Assembly: GCA_016719565.1 (NCBI GenBank)
Contig: JADJYU010000001.1
Location: 62,001-126,000, forward strand
Source of the DNA: Ignavibacteria bacterium
Lineage (GTDB): Bacteria; Bacteroidota; Ignavibacteria; Tepidaquicellales; Tepidaquicellaceae
Length of the DNA: 64,000 bases
Direction: 5' to 3'
The translations under genes and the position numbers were made by a program. The notes under the pieces were generated by a model. The model was given only the letters and a program-made list of their open reading frames with translations, did not search any database and was not told the origin of the DNA. How positions within the stretch are numbered: the stretch's first letter is position 1; every line of letters begins with the position of its first letter. Positions 29,501 through 38,187 of this stretch are shown one piece after another.

Positions 29501-29853
29501 CCGATAGTAACAGATTCAGGTTTTTTGTTGTAGGGAATTATCACGCCTTTGTCCCTGTAATTGGAACAGCCCGTAGCAGCAACTGCAGCAGACGCGCTCA
29601 TCAATGCAAGAAATTTCCTTCTCGATACTTTTGAGAATGTGCTGAGGTCCGGCTTTTCAAGCTGTGCGGGAGTAAACTCGGAATTTTTTTCTTTCCTGAA
29701 AGTAGGATCGTTGTACAGTTCCCTGAAACTCCTCCAGTAATTTAATTCCTGCGGCTCTTCGCTTTTAGACGGCGGTATCAAAACTGTTTTCGGGGATTGC
29801 TCTGCCCCGTCTTCAAGAATCTTTCCGCTTATATCAATATACTTTTTATCCAT
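26554..29853 (-). CDS. actB: alternative complex III subunit ActB (molybdopterin-like plus Fe-S)
   Basis: A 1099-residue fusion, the electron-transfer core of ACIII. Near residue 78 is a Tat-type signal, SRRKFLALMSAS, followed by a possible lipobox ATGC. The N-terminal two thirds resemble a molybdopterin oxidoreductase (CTGCSSACG cluster site), which in ActB carries no molybdenum. The last 250 residues form a ferredoxin-like domain with CTGCNECVAAC, CQHCDFAPCENVCP, CVGTRYCSNNCP and CTFC...CQEAC: sites for three [4Fe-4S] and one [3Fe-4S] cluster in characterised ACIII. The reading frame is intact over its whole length. Confidence 0.93.
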   Translation of the reverse strand: MDKKYIDISGKILEDGAEQSPKTVLIPPSKSEEPQELNYWRSFRELYNDPTFRKEKNSEFTPAQLEKPDLSTFSKVSRRKFLALMSASAAVAATGCSNYRDKGVIIPYNKKPESVTIGNPTYYASTCTGCSSACGVLIKTMEGRPIKVDGNPDHPVSKGKICAIGQASVMNLYDPERLKNPVERINRVSPNDIQWKDADAKIIAELKSAASSGKEISVITHTINSPSLKKLLDEFVKTYPTAKIYSYELFDDSARNSAWEKSYGAKKYPLISWDKANIILSLESDFLGNDGNKVETSRLFAQRRDAESSKEFNRLYAVEGNTSVTGLNADYRMILKTDAIEEFVMCLLNELMSKEKISSYSSDSGITSKLQQYDLNAFASKHKMPANVISHLVSDLKKNQGASFVSAGSMLPESTHIAVNLLNEVLGNSAMYIKDVSSVTLMPLSTSADLETLVSNLNSGKTDVVIHYDTNPVYHFPADLGYTDAVKKAKTIISLAESVNESTETGSFVLPVNSMFESWGDYQTRNNFYSLQQPVISPIYNTRQKEDILLTWIGGTPESFNSDNYHKYVMDNWKAGVLSSAGTDNDFSRAWYAGLNDGVVKVSGGGRQSAAVENTSAGSSDTTKTNVTAPVTIASSVFNPSAFVSNTDQMAAGDGYSLLLLKSGSLGDGRFANNGWLQELPKSISRTVWDNFAAISVQTAAALGLESNDNVSITTSGGKMEIPVFVQPGMAEGVIAIELGYGRKVCGTVGADVGFNANVLMSKNSKMSKWFYNDAKIEKSSGVYEIACMQDQYPMEEPLYKDIQYRREIIQEGTYLQYKENPDFLNDRKTKYSEEETEKLKVGSINEQYKHTGTKWGMVIDLNKCTGCNECVAACNVENNIPVVGKDQANKRRAMQWIRIDRYYSGTPETPKASFQPMLCQHCDFAPCENVCPVAATTHSADGINGMAYNRCVGTRYCSNNCPYKVRRFNYFNFRDHFREGIQEEESFTLMMNPDVTVRSRGVMEKCTFCLQRIMEERQVAIQENRMVKGSNVKTACQEACNTNAIYFGDQNDKESDIYRLNNSKLAYTVLDVIKVKPNVTYLAKLRNVYETENEEVRH

Positions 29854-29908
29854 TATATAAATCTTGTTTTAGATATTATTAGATAACTATAAGAAACTTT
29901 AGACACAA

Positions 29909-30145
29909 CTATATACTGTTTGATTTTCCGGACTTTCTGCCGACAGCATATGGATTTGGTTCTATATTAATTTTTGCAGCCGGTTTAGTTGATTTTGATC
30001 TGAATATACCGAACGGAATAATTGTCACTGCCGCCATGCCGGCAGCTGCAAGTCCGGTAAATTTGAAGAATTTTTTTCTGCTGAATTTTTCCGGTGATGT
30101 ACCGGAGCCGTTGTTTGTGTTGTTAACCTGTAAAGTTTTTTTCAT
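29909..30145 (-). CDS. small Tat-like signal protein in the ACIII operon
   Basis: A 78-residue protein with a soluble Asn/Ser-rich start, then FSRKKFFKFTGLAAAG (about 21-36), a Tat-like motif with R-K instead of R-R, then a hydrophobic helix (about 32-50) and a basic tail. It lies between actA and actB with short gaps (14 and 56 bases). I know no named family. It might be a single-helix accessory subunit of the complex or a remnant of a larger Tat protein; the kept reading frame and position favour a real gene. Confidence 0.6.
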   Translation of the reverse strand: MKKTLQVNNTNNGSGTSPEKFSRKKFFKFTGLAAAGMAAVTIIPFGIFRSKSTKPAAKINIEPNPYAVGRKSGKSNSI

Positions 30146-30158
30146 TAAATATATTTAA

Positions 30159-30746
30159 TTATCTGTGGCAGGTAGAACAGTCCGTCGGACCTTTGTTAAT
30201 CAACTGTCTGTCCTTGCCGGGAATTATATTCTTTATAGTTGTTTCAGGATTTCTGTGACAATCGAGACACGCTTTCATCGAAAAATCTTTCACCTGCTCC
30301 ACCACTTCCATATTGGCGACATCGCCGTGACAGTTCGAACAGTCCATGCCTTTATTCACGTGTACGCTGTGATTGAAATACGCAAAATCAGGAAGCTGAT
30401 GAACGCGGTTCCATTCTATCGGTATTCCTCTTGTGTAATAATCATTAAGCTTGATTATTTCAGGCTTGTCTATTCTTGCGATCGTATGACAATTCATACA
30501 GACCTTTGCAGAAGGAACGTTTGCTTTGCTTGAAGACTCGACATCGCTGTGACAATATCTGCAGTCTATTTTCATATCGCCTGCATGCAGCTTATGGGAA
30601 TAATTTATCGGCTGTATCGGCATATGTCCCACGCCTACTCTTTCTGCATAAGACATATAATAAGTAATGACAAAAACCGCTAAGACGACAAAGATAAGAA
30701 TTGGTAAGCGTACCTTGAGGTTGTAATCGATTAAGAAATTTTTCAT
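30159..30746 (-). CDS. actA: alternative complex III pentahaem cytochrome ActA
   Basis: A 195-residue membrane-anchored cytochrome, first gene of the operon. One N-terminal helix (about 12-31) and five CxxCH haem sites: CRYCH, CMNCH, CSNCH, CLDCH and CSTCH, the last two residues from the end. Five haems and one anchor are the pattern of ActA in Rhodothermus and Chloroflexus ACIII. It passes electrons from ActB to the monohaem cytochromes. The 413 bases upstream must contain the operon promoter; a TATATTTG (30774-30781, minus strand) fits TAnnTTTG but has no good -35. Confidence 0.93.
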   Translation of the reverse strand: MKNFLIDYNLKVRLPILIFVVLAVFVITYYMSYAERVGVGHMPIQPINYSHKLHAGDMKIDCRYCHSDVESSSKANVPSAKVCMNCHTIARIDKPEIIKLNDYYTRGIPIEWNRVHQLPDFAYFNHSVHVNKGMDCSNCHGDVANMEVVEQVKDFSMKACLDCHRNPETTIKNIIPGKDRQLINKGPTDCSTCHR

Positions 30747-31159
30747 TAATAATTATTTGGAAAATAATGTAGCAAATATATAGAATATCTTATTTGTTTT
30801 CTATGACTTATTTAAACTCTTTATGTAATAAAACGATATCCAAAAAAATTATTTGGCGGAAATAAAATCCAAAAATTTAATTTATTTTAGAGTTACGTTC
30901 TCAATAGGGAGAATGTGAACATGGGTAAATAAATTAAATAAATTCAAAAAAAATTCAAACTGCCGGCTGTGAGAAAATTCAAAATCATGTTCAGCATCAG
31001 CAATTTGAAATCTAAAAAATATACCCTATTAAACAAACAATTTTACTAACTACTAACTATTAAATACTAACTATTTTTTTGATTGTATTCCTGCCAGGAG
31101 CATGAGGGAATGACATAAAAATATTTGTAATTTGTAATCTGAAATTTGAAATTGCTTTA
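30747..31159. other. intergenic region between actA and the HMA lipoprotein gene
   Basis: About 410 AT-rich bases with no gene. A possible minus-strand -7 element (TATATTTG) for the actA operon lies near 30774-30781. Between 31040 and 31076 the short word ACTAACTA / ACTATTAA is repeated several times; the same word series occurs at 46215-46242, so it is a low-complexity feature of this genome's intergenic DNA. Confidence 0.4.
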
Positions 31160-31597
31160 TTAGTGCCCCCCTATTTTACAGCAGTCATCCAGCTTATCAT
31201 ACGCTTCTTTATCTGCTGGTTTATCATTTGCCTGATAGCCGGCTGAGACTATTGCGCCTTCTATTGATGAAAGATCTGTTTTGGTATTGTCAAAATCAAC
31301 AAGACATCTTTTTGATTTAATGTTAATGTTGACTGTGTGAATACCGTCAACTTTATTAAGCGCTTTCTCGATATTTTTTTTACATGTCCCGCACTGAACA
31401 GTAGGAATGTCTATTTCAATAACTTCGCCTTTAATTGCGAGCGGATCATCATCGGCAGGTTTATTTTGATTTGAATTTGTTTCTGTTTTAATATTATTTC
31501 TTGTTTCAGATTTTTCCGTCTGAGCTTTATTCTCATCACTGCCGCATGCAGTCAGCGCAAACGAAGTGAATAAAAGTATCGTTAATATTTTTTTCAT
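31160..31597 (-). CDS. lipoprotein with heavy-metal-associated (HMA) domain
   Basis: From the Met at 31597 the protein has 145 residues and opens with a clean lipoprotein signal (lipobox ALTAC, Cys 18). An upstream Met at 31663 would add 22 residues that spoil the signal, so I chose the inner start. After an Asn/Lys/Glu-rich linker comes an HMA fold of the MerP/CopZ type with the metal site QCGTCKKNIE, and the protein ends with CCKIGGH, which could add ligands. It probably binds copper or another soft metal on the periplasmic side. Its nearness to the oxidase operon makes copper handling plausible, but that is inference. Confidence 0.8.
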   Translation of the reverse strand: MKKILTILLFTSFALTACGSDENKAQTEKSETRNNIKTETNSNQNKPADDDPLAIKGEVIEIDIPTVQCGTCKKNIEKALNKVDGIHTVNINIKSKRCLVDFDNTKTDLSSIEGAIVSAGYQANDKPADKEAYDKLDDCCKIGGH

Positions 31598-31779
31598 TAT
31601 AATTAAATTTAGTTTTTTATGATGGTACGAAAATACTTTTTTAAAACTGAATATGTAATTCACTTTTGGGATCAGTTGTACTTCATCTTTTGATTAATTC
31701 TTAAAGTGTTAAGATTAACAAATATAATTCAAAGAATAATTTTTCTATTTTAGCGTTAGAAAAAATAAATTAATAATTT

Positions 31780-32316
31780 ATGAATAAAGACGATTTAAAA
31801 TTTCCTGCCGGACAATTTATAAAGCCGGAAAAAATTACTATAGAAATTTTATCAGATTGGATCGAAGAGATAAAATCTTTTCCGGCGAAATTAAAAAACG
31901 AAGTAAGCCATCTGTCTGACGAACAGCTTGACACTCCTTACAGAAAGGACGGCTGGACGGGCAGGCAGGTCATTCATCACTGCGCTGACAGTCATATGAA
32001 CAGCCTTATAAGATTCAAGCTTGCTTTAACTGAAGACAGACCTGTGATCAAACCGTACTTTGAAGACAGGTGGGCTGAATTGTCAGACAGCAAAAGTTTC
32101 CCTGTCGAAAGTTCGGTTAAATTACTTGAAGGATTACACGAACGCTGGGCAGAACTGCTAAACAACCTGTCGGAAGAAGATCTAGCAAAGATTTTTATAC
32201 ATCCCGAACTCGGAAAGGAAATTCGTCTGGATGAAAACACCGGCTTTTACGCCTGGCACTGCCGTCACCATCTTGCGCATATAACTTCTTTGAAAGAAAG
32301 AAAAAACTGGAAATAA
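31780..32316 (+). CDS. DinB-superfamily YfiT/BstA-like putative thiol transferase
   Basis: A 178-residue four-helix-bundle protein. The metal-binding histidines typical of YfiT/BstA are visible in VIHHCADSHMN (about 66-76) and AWHCRHHLAH (about 158-167), and the N-terminal FPAGQFIKPE and WTGRQVIHH blocks are diagnostic. In Firmicutes such proteins are bacillithiol S-transferases, and older annotation calls them metal-dependent hydrolases. Whether this organism makes bacillithiol cannot be seen here. It stands alone, convergent with the antiporter gene. Confidence 0.85.
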   Translation: MNKDDLKFPAGQFIKPEKITIEILSDWIEEIKSFPAKLKNEVSHLSDEQLDTPYRKDGWTGRQVIHHCADSHMNSLIRFKLALTEDRPVIKPYFEDRWAELSDSKSFPVESSVKLLEGLHERWAELLNNLSEEDLAKIFIHPELGKEIRLDENTGFYAWHCRHHLAHITSLKERKNWK

Positions 32317-32355
32317 ATTTAACTCTTTTAAAACGCAGTTGAAAAAATAGATCCT

Positions 32356-34434
32356 TTATACTCTCCTGTCACGCGGGAAAATTTTTTTTGTTTTTAGTTC
32401 AGTCTCGAGGGAATTCAGAAATTTTTTCGCATTCTCAAGCTGATCTTTATAACCGATTATCAGTATCTTATCTCCTTCATATATCTCTTCATCAGGATCA
32501 GGATTTACAATGCTCAGATCCTTACGCTCAATTCCGATAATGCTAACTCCTGTTTCAACACGTAGTTTTATTTCTGATATCATTTTATTTACACAGATCG
32601 TCTTCGGAAGTATTATCACAGATTCAAGTTTTACATCTTCAAGCATGGGATGTTCATTTCTTAAATTCACTTCCGGTTTATCATGCGGGTCAGGCGGCTG
32701 AATAAATGTCTCCTTCAGCGCATCCTGTGCGCGGGCGTAGATCTTTACAGAACTCCGGAACATAAAAAATCCGGAGATCGCAATTAATATTATGGAAAGT
32801 ATCAGCAGATTTGATGAAGGTAGAAGTGTAGAGCTTAGCAAAATTATTATTATGATCAGACCCAGTGAGCCGCCAATAAATATAGTGTTTGACACAACCG
32901 AATGCATTGTAGTTCTTTTCGAAGATTCTGACTCTATCGTACTCAGCTCGGCTATTACCATTGATGCGGCAAGAGTTTTTCTCCACACTGCAAATATCAG
33001 CGGAAAACTTATAAGCATAGCTGTAAACCAGAGTATTGTCTTTGTGATCTCTATATCTGTAATGTATAATCCCAGAAATAATTTTATTTTCTCATTAAGA
33101 AAAGCAAACATTATAAATATTCCCGTTATGATCAGAAGATTCAGAATTATCTGCAGTAAAATTTTGCGGAGGATCTTTCTGCCTGTCTGGTTAGGTCCTT
33201 CCTTTGATGGTTTATTTATCCAGTGATAATAGACTTCCATTGTTCTGATAAGTGAACGCGGCGCGTATTTTTCAATCAGACTGGAAAAGCTTTCTGAACT
33301 TTTGATCAGATACGGTGTGGTTAAAGTAGTCAGAGCCGATACTGCAATAGTAATGGGATACATAAAATCATCCGTCACATTAAGTGTTAATCCAAGCGCA
33401 GCGATGATGAATGAGAACTCCCCTATCTGCGCAAGACTCATTCCGACTTTAATGGAAGTCTTTGTATCATTACCGGATAATATGCATCCGAGTGAACAGG
33501 CGATCACTTTGCCCGCTATCACAACAAGAGTAATGGTAATAACCGGAATAATATATTCTAAAATAATCACGGGATCTATTAGAAGTCCGATGGATACAAA
33601 AAAAACTGCGCTGAAAAGATCACGTACCGGGAACATTAAGTTCTCAATTTTATGTATCTGCCGCGCTTCAGCAATGATAGCACCAATAAGAAATGCTCCG
33701 AGCGCTACGCTGTATCCGAGATTTACAGTCAGAAACGAAACGCCGAAACAAAGTCCGATCACGGTGATCAAAAGCATTTCGTTGCTTTTGAATTTTGATA
33801 CATAATTCAAAAGCCGGGGCACTAAGATCAGACCGGTTACAAGTAAGATCCCCATGAATGCGGATAAGTTAAGGAGAATAGAACCGATGTCTTTGATTGC
33901 AATTTCACCTGTTACCGCAAATCCCGACAGCAGAGCAATAAGCAATATTGCAAGAATGTCTTCAATGATCAGGATCCCGAATATAAGGTGCGCAAATTTT
34001 TCACGCGTCTTGCCAAGACCTTCGAGAGCTTTTATGATGATCGTAGTAGAGGAGATAGAAAGTATTGCGCCTAGGAAAATACTGTTCATCTGACTCCATC
34101 CGAACAGCTGCCCGAGACCGTATCCCGCCCACAGCATTAAAAGAATCTCAAGCGTTGCCGCGACTACAGCAGTCGATCCGACTTCCTTTAATTTTTTCAG
34201 ACTGAATTCCAGTCCGAGAGAGAACATCAGAAAAATTACTCCAAGCTCTGCAAGCGTTTCGATCGTTTTTTCATCAGCGATAAATGTAAAAGGCGGAGTA
34301 TGCGGGCCGATAATTACTCCTGCAAGAATATACCCAAGCACCACCGGCTGCTTAAGCTGACGGAAAAGTATCGTCGCCAGCCCCGCTGCAATGATAACAA
34401 CTGCAAGATCCTGCAGGAAGAGTATATTATGCAT
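32356..34434 (-). CDS. monovalent cation:proton antiporter, CPA2 family, with TrkA-C domain
   Basis: A 692-residue KefB-like transporter. Residues 1-380 form the twelve-or-so-helix exchanger with LKQPVVLGYILAGVIIGP and LFMFSLGLEFSLKKL-like blocks and the paired helix region around SVALGAFLIGAIIAE. A second membrane region (about 425-575) is followed by a C-terminal TrkA-C domain (about 600-685) with KILIIGYKDQLENAK. There is no TrkA-N (Rossmann) domain, so NAD gating of the classical KefC sort is not expected. The role is probably K+/H+ or Na+/H+ homeostasis. Confidence 0.85.
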   Translation of the reverse strand: MHNILFLQDLAVVIIAAGLATILFRQLKQPVVLGYILAGVIIGPHTPPFTFIADEKTIETLAELGVIFLMFSLGLEFSLKKLKEVGSTAVVAATLEILLMLWAGYGLGQLFGWSQMNSIFLGAILSISSTTIIIKALEGLGKTREKFAHLIFGILIIEDILAILLIALLSGFAVTGEIAIKDIGSILLNLSAFMGILLVTGLILVPRLLNYVSKFKSNEMLLITVIGLCFGVSFLTVNLGYSVALGAFLIGAIIAEARQIHKIENLMFPVRDLFSAVFFVSIGLLIDPVIILEYIIPVITITLVVIAGKVIACSLGCILSGNDTKTSIKVGMSLAQIGEFSFIIAALGLTLNVTDDFMYPITIAVSALTTLTTPYLIKSSESFSSLIEKYAPRSLIRTMEVYYHWINKPSKEGPNQTGRKILRKILLQIILNLLIITGIFIMFAFLNEKIKLFLGLYITDIEITKTILWFTAMLISFPLIFAVWRKTLAASMVIAELSTIESESSKRTTMHSVVSNTIFIGGSLGLIIIIILLSSTLLPSSNLLILSIILIAISGFFMFRSSVKIYARAQDALKETFIQPPDPHDKPEVNLRNEHPMLEDVKLESVIILPKTICVNKMISEIKLRVETGVSIIGIERKDLSIVNPDPDEEIYEGDKILIIGYKDQLENAKKFLNSLETELKTKKIFPRDRRV

Positions 34435-34624
34435 TGATTAATTTTTAATACTGTAAAATGAATGTCGTAAAAAAATTTTTACGGATATGAGTAAAAATTG
34501 AATGTTGTACCAGATTTTACTTTGGAATAATATTTTGCTAATATTATTTGTAGTGAAAAGATAACAAAAAAAAATCAGAGTTTAAATTTTACAATAAATC
34601 GTATGGTGAAATTTTAAAACGGAT

Positions 34625-34749
34625 CTTCCCAAGCTGGGGAGGCTGTGTGAAAACGCGTGTTTTAGAAAAATAAGTTTGAGTTCTATTTAAAAACTCAAAT
34701 AAAAAATTCCAAAATTTGTCTTTTCACACAATCTCTGGGGCTTGGGAAG
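34625..34749. repeat. 125-bp nested palindrome, MITE-like
   Basis: The outer arms are a perfect inverted repeat, CTTCCCAAGC (34625-34634) and GCTTGGGAAG (34740-34749). Inside lies a second pair, GAGGCTGTGTGAAAA (about 34639-34653) against TTTTCACACAATCTC (about 34721-34735), 13 of 15 matched, and in the middle a third, TTTGAGTT / AACTCAAA. There is no open frame. The size and terminal repeats suggest a miniature transposon, or a fold-back remnant of a larger one. Confidence 0.6.
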
Positions 34750-34763
34750 CAGGGGAAACAAAA

Positions 34764-35294
34764 TTAATCATCTCCTGAATTGTATTTCTTAAACAACAAA
34801 TTAATTACATCACGTGATCTCTTAAGATCCGAATCACTAAGATCCTTACTTACATATTCTTTTTCATTTGAAATTCCTCCGATTGCGCCGCCTATTATCC
34901 CGCCGATCACTGCCATTATAAAAGTACCACCAACTACCTGACCGAAGTTAAGTGAAAAATCCGGATGTCCGCCGCTATCTCCGCTCTGCAGTATACCTAT
35001 TGTAATGACAAGACCTGCTCCGATGCCTGCGCCGATCAGCATTCCTGTCGGAGTTCTGGAATCCGATAAGTAACCGATCCTTTTCAGATTGTGTAAAGGT
35101 ACTTTATAAATATTTCCTGATTCAGAAAATATAAGCGTATCAGATCTCAGCTGTTCAAGCTGAATTTTATAAAAACTTTTCCTGACATGATTTGAATTCA
35201 GATATGAAATGTCACAATCCTTTACCTGCGGGAATATTGATGAAGCGCTGAATAAAATTATTAGAAATATAAAACTTGTCTTAAATAATTTCAT
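34764..35294 (-). CDS. secreted or envelope protein with glycine-zipper segments
   Basis: A 176-residue protein with a signal peptide (about 1-22, ending SIFPQ). The central part has two glycine-rich hydrophobic segments (GMLIGAGIGAGLVITIGIL, about 83-101, and GGTFIMAVIGGIIGGAIGGI, about 121-140) of the glycine-zipper kind, which pack in membranes. The N-terminal third is a small beta region (LKRIGYLSDSRTPTG). I do not recognise a family. It has no close operon partner. Confidence 0.65.
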   Translation of the reverse strand: MKLFKTSFIFLIILFSASSIFPQVKDCDISYLNSNHVRKSFYKIQLEQLRSDTLIFSESGNIYKVPLHNLKRIGYLSDSRTPTGMLIGAGIGAGLVITIGILQSGDSGGHPDFSLNFGQVVGGTFIMAVIGGIIGGAIGGISNEKEYVSKDLSDSDLKRSRDVINLLFKKYNSGDD

Positions 35295-35556
35295 TATGAT
35301 TTTTGCGATTAAGTTAATAATATAATATTCTTTTTAATATACTTTAAATTTTTTAAAGTCCGGGTTAAGCCATTCCGGTTTAATCAAAATTTTTTATAAC
35401 TCCTTCACAAGCCAGAAAACTAAAGAGGTTTAAATTTGCATAAAAATTTTATTAAGTTTTCTTTATAAAAGGTTATTTCATAATTAAAATAAAATGCCAT
35501 GTTTATCGTTATTTCAAAGTTAGTTAACGGAGTCAAGGGAACAATTACAAAAACTA

Positions 35557-35593
35557 AAAAAACCATTTCGAATGTTGTTCGAAATGGTTTTTT
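35557..35593 (-). terminator. bidirectional terminator after the DUF5916 gene
   Basis: Perfect 16-base stem AAAAAACCATTTCGAA / TTCGAAATGGTTTTTT (35557-35572 and 35578-35593) with loop TGTTG. It can act on either strand; on the minus strand it closes the gene at 35620. Confidence 0.92.
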
Positions 35594-35619
35594 AATTTAT
35601 AATTTACCATTTAAAATTA

Positions 35620-37959
35620 TTACATCTGCCACAGATACTGAAACTTTATAAAGATCTGCCTCTGACTTTCTTTCAGCGTAGTCTGGTTTGAGATCTGAGA
35701 ATTTTCTATCTGCTCGAATCTGTGATTGGTGCCGAGATACAGCGCTGTGAACGGATTCCATTTATAGCTGATGAGCGGATCGCAGCCGAATGAATCATTG
35801 AATGAATCATACTGCGTTACAAAACGGATGAATAGATTTCTGTTGAACTGGTAGGATGTTGTATTTGTAAATACCCAGCCGGCGTAAAGCAGCTCTCCGC
35901 CGTAAGATCTGCCGAGCTCCGAATAATCATATCTGAACACGCTTACTATTCTGTCGATCGGTTTTACTGTACTCCATATGCTGAAGCTCTGCCCTTCGCC
36001 GACAGACGGAATGCTTTCAAATCTTATCACATCTCTCGAACGCGAATAACTGAATCCTCCTCCTATCTGCTTCAAAGCAAAATTCTCAGCGTTAATATTC
36101 CAACCGGTTACGTCCTTAAGACGCGTGTTAAGATAATTTTCATTGTTCACCCATTTATAATTTCCCCAGATTCTTGTGCCGTTTTGAAATTCAAATGTAA
36201 TGCCTGTCTGCACATACTGCTTTTTATTAATTCCGTCTGTATTGAAACGGATGTCAATATCAGCGTCCGGCGTAATGCGTCTGATCAGTTTTGTCTCGGG
36301 ATAAAAATTATAATACTGATATGTATAACCGAGATGATAATTATTTCTTGAAATATATCCGGCTCCTCTTCTTGAATTCGGACTTTCAAAAATATACTCG
36401 CTGTAGAATCCGTAATTTTCTGATTCCCTTTCAAACGAAAGATAGGCGCTCAGTCCGCTAAAACTTTCCCCGTTGAATGCCGCGTTATTTTTTTTGTCTT
36501 TTCCGAATTTATCCTTACGGTCAAAAAATGCCGTATCAGAAATTTCCCTGTTCGTAATTCCCGTCACCTGTCCGTTGATATAGTAATTCCTTGAAAAATT
36601 AAATGAGAAATCCGCGCCGATTGTTCTGTTGTATCCCGTGAATTTAGTTGTGAATCCGGAATCCGGACTGTATTCCCTGTCAGTAAAAAGTCCGCCTATA
36701 TAATTCTCACCGCCAAGGTCATACTTGAGTCTGAATATATTTACAAAAGAACTTTTATTACTCTGCAGTACATAACTTCTGTCCTCCAGGGGAATTACGA
36801 ACGGTGTATTTTCGTCATAAGCTGACATAAATCCGATGTCAAGTTTTTTACCTGCGCTGCCTGTTAACTTTGCAGCAAAGACCGGGTTATTTATAGAGCG
36901 TGTGTAAACATAATTCAGCTGTGACCGGAATGAACTTTCACCGTCCAGAAAGAACGGTCTTTTCTCCTGATAAAATAATGCAAAGGGATTGTTGACATCG
37001 ATCTGCGGAGCGTCCGCTTCCACCTGACTGAAGTCAGGATTGTATGTGCCGTTAAGCGAAAGATCTGAAGTCAGTCCGTATTTAATATCAAAACCAAAAT
37101 CAGCTTTCGGGTTTTGATATTCCAGTTCAGAATCAAGTGTGACAGGATCTTTCAGCACAGCGCTTTCCGAACCGGAAACATACGGCAGCAGCTCAAGATT
37201 ATTTCCGCCTTTTATATTTTCCATACCTTTGAACTTTCCCGACTGTCCGACAAAATTCGGATCATCTCTCGATACCGACGCCCAGTAGATCCTCTGTCTT
37301 AAATTCCTCGGCCTGTTACGGACCAGATGAACTCTCCATTCCTGCACTTTCTTATCCGGAAATCTCAGTGTCTTAAAAGGTATCTTCATTTCAGCGACCC
37401 ACTTATCAGAGTAGAGCTTTGTTTCAGAAGTAAAAATAAAATCCCTGCTGGAGCTTTCATTATTCGGCGTCCAGTGAAGGTCTCCCTGAATTCCGTAAGG
37501 ATTAACAAAAAACTCAAACGCCTCTTTCAGATTACCGTATGTATCAATAAACGGTCCGACCCAGTCATCCTGATACATATTATCCCTGTCTGTCATTGAC
37601 GTTCTGATATTTTTCATATCATCATAACATTCAAATCCAAAATAAATAAATTCATCATCATACATAACGTATGCTTTTGTATTTACTTCAGGTTTCACAT
37701 TATCGCCGGGAGCTATTTCAGTAAAATTTTCTGCCACGCCGGCAGTGTTCCATTCGGCTTCATCGAGCTTACCGTCAATGTTTATTTTATCTTTTGAAAT
37801 TCTTGTTACACTTACTTCGGGTGTGAGATTCGGTGTAAATACAGCTTCAGCGGTATCCTGCGCTGTGACAGTATCGGATACCTGTATCTGCGCGCTTGCA
37901 GGAATTGCATTACAGATCAGTAATAAGGCAGCAATAAATATCCGTATAAAAAACTTCAT
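35620..37959 (-). CDS. DUF5916 outer membrane protein with CBM9-like domain
   Basis: A 779-residue secreted protein. After the signal peptide (about 1-24) comes a family-9 carbohydrate-binding-like domain (about 50-250: KINIDGKLDEAEW, YDDEFIYFGFECYD, RNRPRNLRQRIYWASVSRDDP in parts). The remaining 500 residues are DUF5916, a series of aromatic-flanked beta strands typical of an outer-membrane barrel, with the block NNPFALFYQEKRPFFLDGE (about 325-343). Such proteins are common in Bacteroidota and allied phyla; ligand and function are unknown. It stands alone and is closed by the terminator at 35557. Confidence 0.85.
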   Translation of the reverse strand: MKFFIRIFIAALLLICNAIPASAQIQVSDTVTAQDTAEAVFTPNLTPEVSVTRISKDKINIDGKLDEAEWNTAGVAENFTEIAPGDNVKPEVNTKAYVMYDDEFIYFGFECYDDMKNIRTSMTDRDNMYQDDWVGPFIDTYGNLKEAFEFFVNPYGIQGDLHWTPNNESSSRDFIFTSETKLYSDKWVAEMKIPFKTLRFPDKKVQEWRVHLVRNRPRNLRQRIYWASVSRDDPNFVGQSGKFKGMENIKGGNNLELLPYVSGSESAVLKDPVTLDSELEYQNPKADFGFDIKYGLTSDLSLNGTYNPDFSQVEADAPQIDVNNPFALFYQEKRPFFLDGESSFRSQLNYVYTRSINNPVFAAKLTGSAGKKLDIGFMSAYDENTPFVIPLEDRSYVLQSNKSSFVNIFRLKYDLGGENYIGGLFTDREYSPDSGFTTKFTGYNRTIGADFSFNFSRNYYINGQVTGITNREISDTAFFDRKDKFGKDKKNNAAFNGESFSGLSAYLSFERESENYGFYSEYIFESPNSRRGAGYISRNNYHLGYTYQYYNFYPETKLIRRITPDADIDIRFNTDGINKKQYVQTGITFEFQNGTRIWGNYKWVNNENYLNTRLKDVTGWNINAENFALKQIGGGFSYSRSRDVIRFESIPSVGEGQSFSIWSTVKPIDRIVSVFRYDYSELGRSYGGELLYAGWVFTNTTSYQFNRNLFIRFVTQYDSFNDSFGCDPLISYKWNPFTALYLGTNHRFEQIENSQISNQTTLKESQRQIFIKFQYLWQM

Positions 37960-38187
37960 GAACTGTAAACTGTATTCAGTAAAAAAATTTGTTTAATAAA
38001 AAATTTTTCTTTGCAGGAAATATTCTTTTAAAATAATAAAATTAAATATTAAAAATGAATTTTCTTACGCACCGAAATTATTATTAGTTACGAAATAATT
38101 TTTCGTGTATTCATTAAAGAATATAAATACTTTTTCAAAGTGTCTATTAACATCACTCTTCACGAGAATGCATAATAGTAATTAGAC

